A stretch of 43,149 nt of DNA from GCA-002840305 sp964394905 (lineage in GTDB: Bacteria > Patescibacteriota > Patescibacteriia > Patescibacteriales > UBA12465). The translations under genes were made by a program, and so were the position numbers. The stretch spans positions 1-43,149 of the forward strand of contig CAYMZF010000004.1 of the NCBI GenBank assembly GCA_964394905.1, written 5' to 3'. Below, one piece after another: positions 31,730 through 39,787 of the stretch (positions within the stretch are counted from its first letter, which is position 1; the number at the start of each line of letters is the position of its first letter). The notes below the pieces were generated by a model. It saw only the letters and a list, made by a program, of their open reading frames with translations, did not search any database and was not told the origin of the DNA.

Positions 31730-31738
31730 TTATCCACA
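31730..31738 (+). promoter_or_regulatory. Perfect DnaA box upstream of nrdR
   Basis: TTATCCACA matches the DnaA consensus exactly and lies 74 bp upstream of the nrdR -35. It is single, so not an origin. DnaA control of RNR genes is known in E. coli, and relevance here is inference. Confidence 0.45.
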
Positions 31739-31812
31739 GGTTCAAAAAAATATTTATTATTTTTTTGAATATTAGTTTTAAAAGTATTTAATATTAGCTA
31801 ATTTTTAGAGGT

Positions 31813-31841
31813 TTGGCATAAGTACAAATTTTTGCTATAAT
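31813..31841 (+). promoter_or_regulatory. Promoter of the nrdR-nrdD unit
   Basis: TTGGCA (31813-31818), 17-nt spacer, TATAAT (31836-31841) preceded by TGC (extended -10). Start near 31848. Confidence 0.75.
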
Positions 31842-31848
31842 TTAAATA

Positions 31849-31896
31849 AACAATATATAGTGGTTAGTTATTATCAAATTATACTATATGTTGTAT
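31849..31896 (+). promoter_or_regulatory. Pair of NrdR boxes
   Basis: AACAATATATAGTGGT (31849-31864) and ATACTATATGTTGTAT (31881-31896) resemble the NrdR consensus ACACWATATATWGTGT. They are 32 bp apart start to start, about three helical turns, the spacing typical of NrdR operators. They lie just downstream of the predicted transcription start, so NrdR would repress its own gene and nrdD. Confidence 0.75.
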
Positions 31897-31919
31897 TTTA
31901 TTAAATTTAAAAAAAAGCA

Positions 31920-32381
31920 ATGAAATGCCCCGTTTGTCACTTTGAAGACACTAAAGTAGTTGATTCTAGAATCTCGGGGGACGGTTTCTTGATCCGTCGT
32001 CGTCGAGAATGTTTGAAATGCGGTTTTCGTTTTTCTACTCATGAAGAAATGGAAATTTTGGATTTGATGGTTATAAAAAAAGATGGACGACGTGAATCTT
32101 ATGATCGTGATAAATTAGTGGCCGGTTTAAAAAAAGCTTTGGAAAAAAGAAATATTGATGAAGAAAAATTTAAAAAATTAGTTTATTGTATTGAACGAGA
32201 TATTCAAGTTTTAAATAAATCTGAAATTGATTCTACGGAGATTGGAGAAATAGTTATGAAAAATTTGAAAAAAATAGATAAGGTCGCTTATATCAGATAT
32301 GCTTCCGTGTATCAATCTTTTGAAGGGCTGGAAGAATTTAGTGAGGAATTGGATAAATTATTAAAACCAAAAAATAAATAA
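31920..32381 (+). CDS. nrdR: Transcriptional repressor NrdR
   Basis: This 153-aa repressor senses nucleotides and controls ribonucleotide reductase genes. The N-terminal zinc ribbon has Cys3, Cys6, Cys31 and Cys34 (KCPVC and ECLKCGFRFSTHEE), with the basic stretch LIRRRRE between. The ATP-cone follows (VIKKDGRRESYDRDKLVAGLKKALEKRNIDEEKF), then the conserved end VAYIRYASVYQSFEGLEEF. It is 19 bp upstream of nrdD and behind a promoter with two NrdR boxes, so the system is autoregulated. Length is normal. Confidence 0.96.
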   Translation: MKCPVCHFEDTKVVDSRISGDGFLIRRRRECLKCGFRFSTHEEMEILDLMVIKKDGRRESYDRDKLVAGLKKALEKRNIDEEKFKKLVYCIERDIQVLNKSEIDSTEIGEIVMKNLKKIDKVAYIRYASVYQSFEGLEEFSEELDKLLKPKNK

Positions 32382-32400
32382 AAATTAAATATAGAATACT

Positions 32401-34461
32401 ATGCCAAGTAATATTTCTAAAATTTTGAAGCGCTCGGGCGATATCGTTGATTTTGATATCTCCAAAATTACCAAAGCCATAATTAAGGCAATGGAAGAAG
32501 TCGGTGAAACCGATAAAAAATTAGCCGAAGATCTGAGCAACAAAGTTTTAGAAAAAATTACTAATAAGTTTTTTTATAAAACTATTCCGGCCGTTGAAGA
32601 GATTCAAGACATTGTCGAAGAAGTTTTAATTGAAAACAAATTAATAAAAATAGCTAAAGCCTATATCTTGTATCGTGATCAACATCGACAAGTTCGAGAA
32701 ATAAATCAAAGTACAGAAGAAAAATTAATGGAGGATTATTTGGGACGAGCCGACTGGAGATTAAAAGAAAACAGTAATATGAGTTTTTCGGTTCAAGGAT
32801 TAAATAATTATATTGCTTCGTCAATTTCCGCTAAATATTGGTTAAATAAATTATATCCTGAAAAAATTAGACAAGCTCATGTAAATGGAGATATTCATAT
32901 TCATGATTTAGGATTATTGGCTCCTTATTGTTGCGGTTGGGATTTAAAAGATTTGTTAATTAGAGGTTTTGGCGGAGTTGACACTAAAATTCAAAGTAAA
33001 CCGGCTAAACATTTTAGAAGCGCTTTGGGTCAAGTGATTAATTTTTTCTATACTATGCAAGGCGAGGCGGCCGGAGCTCAAGCTTTTTCCAATTTTGATA
33101 CTTATTTAGCTCCGTTTATCAGATATGATAATTTATCATATAAAGATGTAAAACAAGCTTTACAAGAATTTGTTTTTAACGTTAATGTTCCGACTCGGGT
33201 TGGTTTTCAAACTCCTTTTACTAATATTACTTTGGATGTTACCCCACCGAAATCAATCGCTAAAGAAGGTGTTGTTATTGGAGGAAAAATAATGAACGCC
33301 ACTTATGGTGATTTTCAAACAGAAATGGATTTATTTAATCAAGCTTTTGCCGAAATAATGATAGAAGGTGATTCAACCGGTAGAGTTTTTTCTTTTCCGA
33401 TTCCAACTTATTGCATTGATAAAGATTTTGATTGGAATAGAGAAAGTTTAAAACCGATGTGGGAAATGACTTCTAAATATGGCATTCCTTATTTTTCTAA
33501 TTTTGTTAATTCTGATATGAATCGTGATGATGCTCGCAGTATGTGTTGTCGTCTTAGATTAGATAATCGTGAACTTAGAAAACGTGGTGGCGGTTTATTT
33601 GGAGCTAATCCGTTAACCGGAAGTTTGGGTGTTGTTACTATTAATATGGCTCGTTTAGGTTATTTGTCTAAAGATGAAGAAGATTTTAAAAAACGATTAT
33701 TTGATTTAATGAAAATAGCTAAAGAAAGTTTAGAAATAAAAAGAAAGGTTATTGAAAAATTTACCGAGGATGGTTTATACCCTTATTCTCAATATTATTT
33801 ATCAGAAATTAAAGAACGTTTCGGTTCCAGTTGGAAAAATCATTTTAATACTATCGGTTTAAACGGTATGAACGAAGCGGTTGTAAATTTACTGGGAGAA
33901 AATATTACTACTGCTAAAGGAAATAAATTTGCTTTGGATATTATGGATTTTATGCGAGAAAAAATTTCCGATTTTCAAGCTGAAACTAATGATCTCTATA
34001 ATTTAGAAGCTACTCCGGCCGAAGGTTGTACTTATCGTTTTGCCAAAAAAGATAAAGAATTATATCCTGATATTATTTGTGCTAACAATGATTTAGTTAA
34101 CAATAACGGAGCTGATCCTTACTATACTAATTCCACTCATTTACCGGTTAATTTTACCGATGATTTATTTGCCGCGCTTGATTTACAAGATGAACTTCAA
34201 ACTAAATATACTGGTGGAACAGTTTTACACGGATTTTTAGGAGAAAGAATTGAAGATCCTGAAGTAACAAAAAAATTAGTAAAAAATATTGTAAATAATT
34301 ATCGTTTACCTTATTTTACTATAACACCAACTTTTTCAATTTGTCCGATTCACGGTTATTTATCAGGTGAGCATAAATATTGTCCGAAATGCGATGAAGA
34401 AAAAGGTTTGGGAGTTTTTTCTCACAATAGTCCGGTTGAATCTGAAAATTGTAATTGTTAA
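32401..34461 (+). CDS. nrdD: Anaerobic (class III) ribonucleoside-triphosphate reductase, main part without glycyl-radical domain
   Basis: This 686-aa catalytic subunit reduces NTPs to dNTPs under anoxia. An N-terminal ATP-cone (about 1-95, ISKILKRSGDIVDFDISKITKAI) gives allosteric control. The barrel has HVNGDIHIHDLGLLAPYCCGWDL, NVPTRVGFQTPFTNITLD, a candidate catalytic cysteine in SMCCRLR (Cys382/383), and LRKRGGGLFGANPLTGSLGVV. The C-terminal metal site is seen (CPIHGYLSGEHKYCPKC, Cys648, Cys661, Cys664). The protein then ends in ESENCNC without the RVxGY glycyl-radical motif that should follow. That motif is in the next ORF at 34561. There is no SD. Confidence 0.92.
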   Translation: MPSNISKILKRSGDIVDFDISKITKAIIKAMEEVGETDKKLAEDLSNKVLEKITNKFFYKTIPAVEEIQDIVEEVLIENKLIKIAKAYILYRDQHRQVREINQSTEEKLMEDYLGRADWRLKENSNMSFSVQGLNNYIASSISAKYWLNKLYPEKIRQAHVNGDIHIHDLGLLAPYCCGWDLKDLLIRGFGGVDTKIQSKPAKHFRSALGQVINFFYTMQGEAAGAQAFSNFDTYLAPFIRYDNLSYKDVKQALQEFVFNVNVPTRVGFQTPFTNITLDVTPPKSIAKEGVVIGGKIMNATYGDFQTEMDLFNQAFAEIMIEGDSTGRVFSFPIPTYCIDKDFDWNRESLKPMWEMTSKYGIPYFSNFVNSDMNRDDARSMCCRLRLDNRELRKRGGGLFGANPLTGSLGVVTINMARLGYLSKDEEDFKKRLFDLMKIAKESLEIKRKVIEKFTEDGLYPYSQYYLSEIKERFGSSWKNHFNTIGLNGMNEAVVNLLGENITTAKGNKFALDIMDFMREKISDFQAETNDLYNLEATPAEGCTYRFAKKDKELYPDIICANNDLVNNNGADPYYTNSTHLPVNFTDDLFAALDLQDELQTKYTGGTVLHGFLGERIEDPEVTKKLVKNIVNNYRLPYFTITPTFSICPIHGYLSGEHKYCPKCDEEKGLGVFSHNSPVESENCNC

Positions 34462-34472
34462 ATAACTGCAAC

Positions 34473-34501
34473 TTGTTTTTTTATAAAAAATTTAGTATTA
34501 T
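34473..34501 (+). promoter_or_regulatory. Possible promoter for the glycyl-radical ORF
   Basis: TTGTTT (34473-34478), 17-nt spacer, TATTAT (34496-34501). The match is modest in very AT-rich DNA. Confidence 0.3.
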
Positions 34502-34519
34502 ATTAATAATTAACATAAT

Positions 34520-34549
34520 CAAAACTTGAAAATTAGGCCACAAGTTTTG
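34520..34549 (+). repeat. Inverted repeat before the glycyl-radical ORF
   Basis: CAAAACTTG (34520-34528) and CAAGTTTTG (34541-34549) enclose 12 nt, and the ATG follows 11 nt later. It is followed by A, not T, so it is not a + strand intrinsic terminator. It could block 3' decay or affect translation. Confidence 0.6.
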
Positions 34550-34560
34550 AAAAAAATAAT

Positions 34561-34716
34561 ATGAGTCCAATTCAAACCGACAAAAGAACTGAGTGTGTCA
34601 TTTACAGCCGAGTAGTTGGCTGGCTTACACCCACTAAGTGCTATAATAAAGGAAAAATGGCCGAGTATAATGATCGACAGACTTATAAAATTAATTCTGA
34701 CAAGATTAACGAGTAA
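34561..34716 (+). CDS. Stand-alone glycyl-radical domain of class III RNR
   Basis: This 51-aa ORF starts MSPIQTDKRTECVIYSRVVG and continues WLTPTKCYNKGKMAEYNDRQTY. It matches the extreme C-terminus of NrdD proteins (CEVYSRVVGYLRPVxxWNKGKxxEFxxRKTF), where the glycine of RVxGY carries the radical made by NrdG; here this is Gly20, with Trp instead of Tyr after it. The upstream nrdD ends just where this domain should begin, and 99 bp separate the two. Together they make 737 residues, a normal full NrdD. GrcA (YfiD), the spare radical domain of pyruvate formate-lyase, is a precedent for a separate radical domain. It needs to dock onto NrdD to work, which is my inference. Confidence 0.8.
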   Translation: MSPIQTDKRTECVIYSRVVGWLTPTKCYNKGKMAEYNDRQTYKINSDKINE

Positions 34717-34775
34717 TGCTACTTTTCTTAGTTTTTTAACTTTGTAATTTCCGTTAGTTTTTGTTTTTTAAAAAA

Positions 34776-35498
34776 ATGGTAATAGGTGGTTTAGAAAAAC
34801 TTAGTTTGATTGATTTCCCGGGTTATATATCAGCTGTGGTTTTTACTGATTCTTGTAATTTTCGTTGCCATTTTTGTTACAACCCTATGCTTGTCCTGAC
34901 CGATGGGGGCGAGAGTAAATATAAAAAGGAAGAAGATTATTCTCAAATAACTGAGGAAGATCTTCTTCTTTTTTTAAAGAGCAGAATCGGTAAATTAGAG
35001 GGAGTGGTTATTTCCGGCGGTGAACCGACCTTGCAACCGGACTTAAAAGATTTTATTATTAAAATTAAAAATTTTGGTTTTAAAATTAAACTTGATACCA
35101 ACGGAACTAATTCAAAATTAGTGGCGGATTTGATTTATAATAAACTAATAGATTATGTAGCCATGGATATTAAAGCGCCTCTTGGTAAATATGAACAAGT
35201 AACAGGAGTTAAAGTTAATTTAAAAGAAATAAAAAAAACGGTTGATTTGTTAATGACTAATAAAATTCCTTACGAATTTAGAACTACTTTGGTTCCGGGT
35301 TTACATACAATTGATGATGTTAAACAAATAGCTAAAGAAATTTCCGGAGCTAAAAAATGGTTTTTACAAAGATTTAAATCCGATACTGATTTAGTGGATG
35401 ATAATTTCAAAAATAAAAAAGCTTTTTCCACGGCCGAAGTTACAGAAATGATTGCTCAAATTAAAAAAAATGTTCCTAATTGTAAACTAAGAGATTAA
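34776..35498 (+). CDS. nrdG: Anaerobic RNR-activating radical SAM protein
   Basis: This 240-aa activase generates the glycyl radical on NrdD from S-adenosylmethionine. The Fe-S cluster motif is CNFRCHFC (Cys27, Cys31, Cys34), preceded by SLIDFPGYISAVVFT, the pattern of the longer NrdG2-type activases. Further marks are VVISGGEPTLQPDL, KLDTNGTN, VAMDIKAPLGKY and FRTTLVPGLHTIDDV. A TTG codon at 34761 in frame would add MFFKK. The ATG at 34776 (MVIGGLEKLSLIDFPG) fits the family N-terminus. It follows the glycyl-radical ORF by 59 bp, so the operon carries nrdR, nrdD, radical domain and activase in order. Confidence 0.93.
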   Translation: MVIGGLEKLSLIDFPGYISAVVFTDSCNFRCHFCYNPMLVLTDGGESKYKKEEDYSQITEEDLLLFLKSRIGKLEGVVISGGEPTLQPDLKDFIIKIKNFGFKIKLDTNGTNSKLVADLIYNKLIDYVAMDIKAPLGKYEQVTGVKVNLKEIKKTVDLLMTNKIPYEFRTTLVPGLHTIDDVKQIAKEISGAKKWFLQRFKSDTDLVDDNFKNKKAFSTAEVTEMIAQIKKNVPNCKLRD

Positions 35499-35536
35499 CA
35501 TCGGTAAAAACGTTTAAAATTAACGCTAAAAACAGT

Positions 35537-35565
35537 TTGATTTTTGGCTTTTTTTTTGCTATAAT
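35537..35565 (+). promoter_or_regulatory. Promoter of the coupling-ATPase unit
   Basis: TTGATT (35537-35542), 17-nt spacer, TATAAT (35560-35565) preceded by TGC (extended -10). Start near 35572, 21 nt before the ATG. Confidence 0.7.
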
Positions 35566-35592
35566 TCCCTTGTGTGTTTTAATTTTTAAAAT

Positions 35593-35916
35593 ATGGATAA
35601 TATTGAAAATAAAATTTACGAAAATTCAACGGAATTTGAACTAATGTCTCAAAAAACAAGCCAGACCAATGAATCTGATTTACAAAAGTTATTAGAAAAA
35701 AATATTGAATTAAGCGAACAAATATTAGATTTAACCAAATATATTAAAAAATATATTGTCTGGCAAAAAATATTTTCTTGGATAAAAATTTTAGTGATAG
35801 TTATTCCTATAATAATCGGAATAATTTATTTAATACCTTTTCTTAAGGATTTTTCCGGTCAGATGGCGGGTTTTAGTGATTTAATGAAACAAGCTTATTC
35901 AATTACTCCTTATTAA
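35593..35916 (+). CDS. Single-pass membrane protein paired with the coupling ATPase
   Basis: I do not recognise a family for this 107-aa protein. It has a polar, probably coiled-coil N-terminus (ESDLQKLLEKNIELSEQILDLTKYIKKYI, about 27-55), one strong membrane helix (about 61-83) and a short C-terminal segment (PFLKDFSGQMAGFSDLMKQAYSITPY). It is the first gene after the promoter, and the ATPase gene starts 9 bp later, so the pair is surely co-transcribed. The coupling ATPase here lacks an obvious N-terminal membrane anchor, so this small protein could supply it. That is inference from gene order and topology. Confidence 0.7.
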   Translation: MDNIENKIYENSTEFELMSQKTSQTNESDLQKLLEKNIELSEQILDLTKYIKKYIVWQKIFSWIKILVIVIPIIIGIIYLIPFLKDFSGQMAGFSDLMKQAYSITPY

Positions 35917-35925
35917 TAAAAACAT

Positions 35926-37728
35926 ATGGACAATAATGAAGTAATCTTTTTTGCTCAAACCAATTTCCGCAATCAAATGCGTCGTTTTGGTATTAAAACC
36001 GATGATCGTCGTCGTCATATGTATCTTATCGGAAAAACCGGTATGGGAAAATCAACTATTCTGGAAAATATGATTGTGGAAGATATTAGAGCCGGTCGTG
36101 GAGTGGCTGTTGTTGATCCGCACGGTGATTTAGCTGAAAAGATAATAAAATATATTCCCAGTAACAGAATAAATGATGTTGTTTATTTTAATCCGTCCGA
36201 TATTGAATATCCGATAGCTTTTAACTTAGTGGAACAAGTTGAACCGCATTTACGCCACTTAGTAGCTTCCGGTTTAATTGGAGTTTTTCAAAAATTATGG
36301 GCTGATTCTTGGGGACCTCGATTGGAATATATTTTAAGAAACACTATTTTAGCTATTTTGGATTTTCCTGGTTCCACCTTACTGGGAGTCGTTAGAATGT
36401 TATCGGATAAAGAATATCGAAAAAAGGTGGTAACTAATGTTAAAGATCCGGTGGTTAAATCTTTTTGGGAAAAAGAGTTTGCCGGTTATGCCGATAAATT
36501 TGCATCTGAGGCGGTATCTCCGATTCAAAATAAGGTGGGACAATTTTTATCAAGTTCATTAATGAGAAATATTGTTGGTCAGGTTAAATCTTCAATTAAT
36601 ATGAGAGAAATTATGGATGAAGGTAAAATTTTGATAATGAACTTAAGTAAAGGTAGAATTGGAGAAGATAATTCCGCTTTACTTGGAGCGATGATGATTA
36701 CTAAAATTCAACTAGCGGCTATGAGTCGAGTTGATATTGAAGAAGAAACTAGACGTGATTTTTATTTATACATTGATGAATTTCAAAACTTTTCTACTGA
36801 AAGTTTCGCTAATATTTTATCGGAAGCTCGAAAATATCGTCTTAATTTAATTATGGCGCATCAATATATTGAACAATTGGACGAAAAAGTTCGACCGGCT
36901 GTTTTTGGTAACGTTGGAACCATTATTGTCTTTAGAGTTGGAGCTAACGATGCTGAAGAATTGGTTAAAGAATTTACTCCGATTTTTACCGAAGAAGATA
37001 TTGTTAATTTACCCAAGTTTGAAATGTATTTAAAATTAATGATTGATGGTATTGCTTCTGATCCTTTTTCGGCTCGTGGTCTTTCACCGTTATCAGCTGA
37101 AGAAAAAACTAAAAACGAAGAAAAGGTTATTAATTATTCTCGACAAAAATATGCCAATGATCGAGAAGAAGTGGAAGAAAAGATTATGCGTTGGCATCAA
37201 GATTATTCTGATTCTAAAAAAGATGAAAAAAATATTGATAAAAAAACAGAAAAAAAATCGTCTGAATATGGTTTTTCGGGAAAATGTTCGGTCTGCGGAG
37301 TGGAAATAACTATTCCGTTTAAACCCGATGGTATTAGGCCTCTTTTTTGTCCGAAATGTTTAGCCGAAAAAAGTAGAAAGCAAAACATTAATACTAATTA
37401 CAATGTAAATAATAACAAGAAAGAAAATAATAATTTAAGAAAAGATTTTTTTTCCAAATCAAATTCCGTTCCGGCGGAAGCTGTAATTTCAAAAAGATTT
37501 ATTGTTAACAAAAAAAAGACTTTTGTGCCTAAAGAAAACATTACTCCGGAAAAAGAAATAAAGGCCATGAGCTTAAATGAACTTGGTTCGGTTAAACCGA
37601 TAAGTTTTTATAATAATCGCCGAGAAACAAATTTTAACGACAAAACTAATTCTAATATTAATTTCTCAAATAAAAAAAACACTGAACAGGAGTTAACAGA
37701 AGGTGATAATGTTATTTTAGATAATTAA
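35926..37728 (+). CDS. VirD4/TraD-like type IV secretion ATPase with CxxC-x17-CxxC zinc ribbon
   Basis: This 600-aa AAA-type ATPase has Walker A GKTGMGKST (36-44) preceded by DDRRRHMYLI, then VVDPHGDLAEKIIKYIP. Walker B LYIDEFQNF is at Asp284/Glu285, followed by the TraM-recognition-like stretch ILSEARKYRLNLIMAHQYIEQL. These are hallmarks of conjugative DNA-transfer coupling proteins. The C-terminal 150 residues carry a CxxC-x17-CxxC zinc ribbon (Cys454, 457, 475, 478; CSVCGVEITIPF), then a low-complexity Asn/Lys tail. There are no N-terminal membrane helices. With the pilins at 1-3.5 kb it may belong to a type IV apparatus, but no VirB4-like gene is in the window. Confidence 0.88.
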   Translation: MDNNEVIFFAQTNFRNQMRRFGIKTDDRRRHMYLIGKTGMGKSTILENMIVEDIRAGRGVAVVDPHGDLAEKIIKYIPSNRINDVVYFNPSDIEYPIAFNLVEQVEPHLRHLVASGLIGVFQKLWADSWGPRLEYILRNTILAILDFPGSTLLGVVRMLSDKEYRKKVVTNVKDPVVKSFWEKEFAGYADKFASEAVSPIQNKVGQFLSSSLMRNIVGQVKSSINMREIMDEGKILIMNLSKGRIGEDNSALLGAMMITKIQLAAMSRVDIEEETRRDFYLYIDEFQNFSTESFANILSEARKYRLNLIMAHQYIEQLDEKVRPAVFGNVGTIIVFRVGANDAEELVKEFTPIFTEEDIVNLPKFEMYLKLMIDGIASDPFSARGLSPLSAEEKTKNEEKVINYSRQKYANDREEVEEKIMRWHQDYSDSKKDEKNIDKKTEKKSSEYGFSGKCSVCGVEITIPFKPDGIRPLFCPKCLAEKSRKQNINTNYNVNNNKKENNNLRKDFFSKSNSVPAEAVISKRFIVNKKKTFVPKENITPEKEIKAMSLNELGSVKPISFYNNRRETNFNDKTNSNINFSNKKNTEQELTEGDNVILDN

Positions 37729-37748
37729 GAAAATAAAGCTATTAATTT

Positions 37749-39317
37749 ATGAACTATTTAAAAGTGTCTAAGGCTATTGAATTATCAGGACGGGATAAAA
37801 CTTTTTATCGTTTACTGGAAATACTTCCAGGTTTTTTATCGGTTGGAACATTGTTGGCTTTGGTTGTTTTGTCTTATTTTAAACCGGTTTGGGTAGCTTA
37901 TTTTGTTATTGCTTTTGATGTTTATTACCTTTTATGGGTAGTTTTTTTTGCTACTTATTTAATTATCGCTTACAAAAAATTAAAAGATAATAAAGCGGTT
38001 GATTGGTTTAGAAAATGTGAAGAATTGTCTGACAATCTTAAAGATTTACCGGAAAATTGTTTAGCTCGCCAAGGATTTAAATGGAATGATGTTATTCATT
38101 TGATAATTCTTCCCACCTATAACGAAAGTTTGGAAGTTATCAGAACCAGTTTTTCCGGTTTAATAAGCAACGGTTATCCGAGTAAAGATATGATTGTGGT
38201 TTTAGCCATGGAAGACCGAGTTGGAGAATCGGCTCACGTCAAAGCCGAAGCTATAAAACAAGAATTCGGTTCTTGTTTTAGAAATTTACTGATAACTTTT
38301 CATCCCGATAATGTTCCGGGTGAACTTAAAGGCAAAGGAGCTAATCAGGCTTATGCCGGTAAAATGGTTAAGCAAGAAATAATTGATAAAGAAGGATTGG
38401 ATTATAATAAAATATTGGTTAGTGTTTTTGATATTGATACTGCCGCCACATTTAATTATTTTTTCTGTTTAACTTATAGATTTTTAACTGTTGATAATCC
38501 TTATAGGGCTAGTTATCAACCGATTCCGGTTTATCATAATAATATTTGGCATACTCCATTTTTTGCCCGGGTGTCTTCTTCTTCTAATTCTTTTTGGCAA
38601 ATGATGCAACAAATTCGTCCGGAAAAATTAGCCACTTATTCTTCTCATTCCATGACTTTTAAGGCTTTGGCGGAAATCGGTTTTTGGGCACCTAATATGG
38701 TAAGTGAAGATTCCAGAATTTTTTGGCATTGTTTTTTGTATTACAATGGAGATTATCGGGTTGAACCGCTTTATTTTCCAGTTTCAATGGATGCCACTTG
38801 TGATAAAAATTTTTGGCAAACCATGAAGAGTTTATACAAACAACAACGTCGTTGGGCGTGGGGTAGTGAAAATGTTCCTTATTTAATTTTTAATTATTCT
38901 AAAAAAAGAAAAGAAATGAAAACTTGGCCGTCGCTTCGTCATATTTGGATTCAAATTTACGGTTTTCATTCTTGGGCCACTACCGCCTTAATTATTGGAG
39001 TGGTCGGATGGTTACCGATGTTACTGGGAGGTGATCGTTTTAATGGTACGGTTATGGCTTTAAATTTACCTGATATTACCAGTCAACTGATGACTATTTC
39101 TATGGCTGGGATGTTTATTTCGGCTATTATTTCAACTTTACTGTTACCTAAAAGACCAAAAAATTATGGTTTAATTGGTAATGCTAAATTATTTTTAGAA
39201 TGGTTTTGTATTCCGGTTTGTGTTATATTTTTTGGAGCCATCCCTTGTTTAGAGGCTCAAATAAGATTGATGTTGGGAAAATATATGGGTTTTTGGGTAA
39301 CTCCTAAAGAACGTTAA
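37749..39317 (+). CDS. Membrane GT2-type glycosyltransferase
   Basis: This 522-aa protein has two N-terminal helices (about 30-80) and a GT-A catalytic domain: IILPTYNESLEVIRTSFSGL, AMEDRVGE, a DxD-like site in VFDIDTAATFN, and the late motif QQRRWAWGSENVPYLIF (QxxRW). Three or four C-terminal helices follow (TTALIIGVVGWLPMLLGG to CIPVCVIFFGAIPCLEAQ). The design is that of processive family-2 glycosyltransferases that make and export polysaccharide. The sugar is unknown. It lies 20 bp after the ATPase and 19 bp before the DivIC-like gene, so it may be part of a long unit continuing to ftsX. Confidence 0.85.
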   Translation: MNYLKVSKAIELSGRDKTFYRLLEILPGFLSVGTLLALVVLSYFKPVWVAYFVIAFDVYYLLWVVFFATYLIIAYKKLKDNKAVDWFRKCEELSDNLKDLPENCLARQGFKWNDVIHLIILPTYNESLEVIRTSFSGLISNGYPSKDMIVVLAMEDRVGESAHVKAEAIKQEFGSCFRNLLITFHPDNVPGELKGKGANQAYAGKMVKQEIIDKEGLDYNKILVSVFDIDTAATFNYFFCLTYRFLTVDNPYRASYQPIPVYHNNIWHTPFFARVSSSSNSFWQMMQQIRPEKLATYSSHSMTFKALAEIGFWAPNMVSEDSRIFWHCFLYYNGDYRVEPLYFPVSMDATCDKNFWQTMKSLYKQQRRWAWGSENVPYLIFNYSKKRKEMKTWPSLRHIWIQIYGFHSWATTALIIGVVGWLPMLLGGDRFNGTVMALNLPDITSQLMTISMAGMFISAIISTLLLPKRPKNYGLIGNAKLFLEWFCIPVCVIFFGAIPCLEAQIRLMLGKYMGFWVTPKER

Positions 39318-39336
39318 TTATAAATCAATTAATTTT

Positions 39337-39774
39337 ATGGTTAGTAAATATAATCTTAGTCCGACCGAAAAATTAAATTATGTAGAAAAAGGAAAAATTA
39401 AAGGCCATGGTTGGAAAAACTTTCGGCAGTTTTTATTAACTTTAATTTTATTAGGGTTGGTGGTGTTAATGTTTATTCCTTATTTAAGAAACAGTAAAAA
39501 AACTAAAGATATTGAAGCGGAAATAAATCAGATAAAATCGGATGTTTTAAAATATGAAAAATCTAATCAGGAATTAGACGAAGTTTTATCTTATTTAGCT
39601 TCGGATCAATCAGTGGAAGAAAAAGCACGAATGAATTTAGGTTTACAAAAAACCGGTGAGCAAGTGGTGGTTATAAAAAAAGAGGAAGATTCAAATAATA
39701 TTAATACTACTACCGAGGAAACAGTTGAAGCGTCAAATTTTAAAAAATGGATAGATTACTTTTTTAATAACTAA
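39337..39774 (+). CDS. FtsB/DivIC-like septum formation protein
   Basis: This 145-aa protein has a cytoplasmic N-terminus of about 30 residues, one membrane helix (FLLTLILLGLVVLMFIPYL, 32-50) and a coiled coil (SKKTKDIEAEINQIKSDVLKYEKSNQELDEVLSYLASDQSVEEKARMNLGL). The coiled coil ends with the ARxxLGLxxxGE pattern of the FtsB/DivIC family (EKARMNLGLQKTGEQVVVI). These proteins join FtsL in the divisome. The N-terminal extension is longer than in FtsB. Neighbouring D,D-carboxypeptidase, ftsE and ftsX support a division role. Confidence 0.82.
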   Translation: MVSKYNLSPTEKLNYVEKGKIKGHGWKNFRQFLLTLILLGLVVLMFIPYLRNSKKTKDIEAEINQIKSDVLKYEKSNQELDEVLSYLASDQSVEEKARMNLGLQKTGEQVVVIKKEEDSNNINTTTEETVEASNFKKWIDYFFNN

Positions 39775-39787
39775 TATTTTTAAATAG

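Noticed and set aside
31720..31919. Chromosomal replication origin
   Set aside because: Only one DnaA box is present, without dnaA, dnaN or a box cluster.
34459..34561. Simple frameshift or sequencing error splitting nrdD
   Set aside because: The two parts are separated by 99 bp with several in-frame stops, a repeat and a new ATG, which one or two base errors cannot explain. An intron remnant is not excluded, but I see no intron-encoded protein or core.
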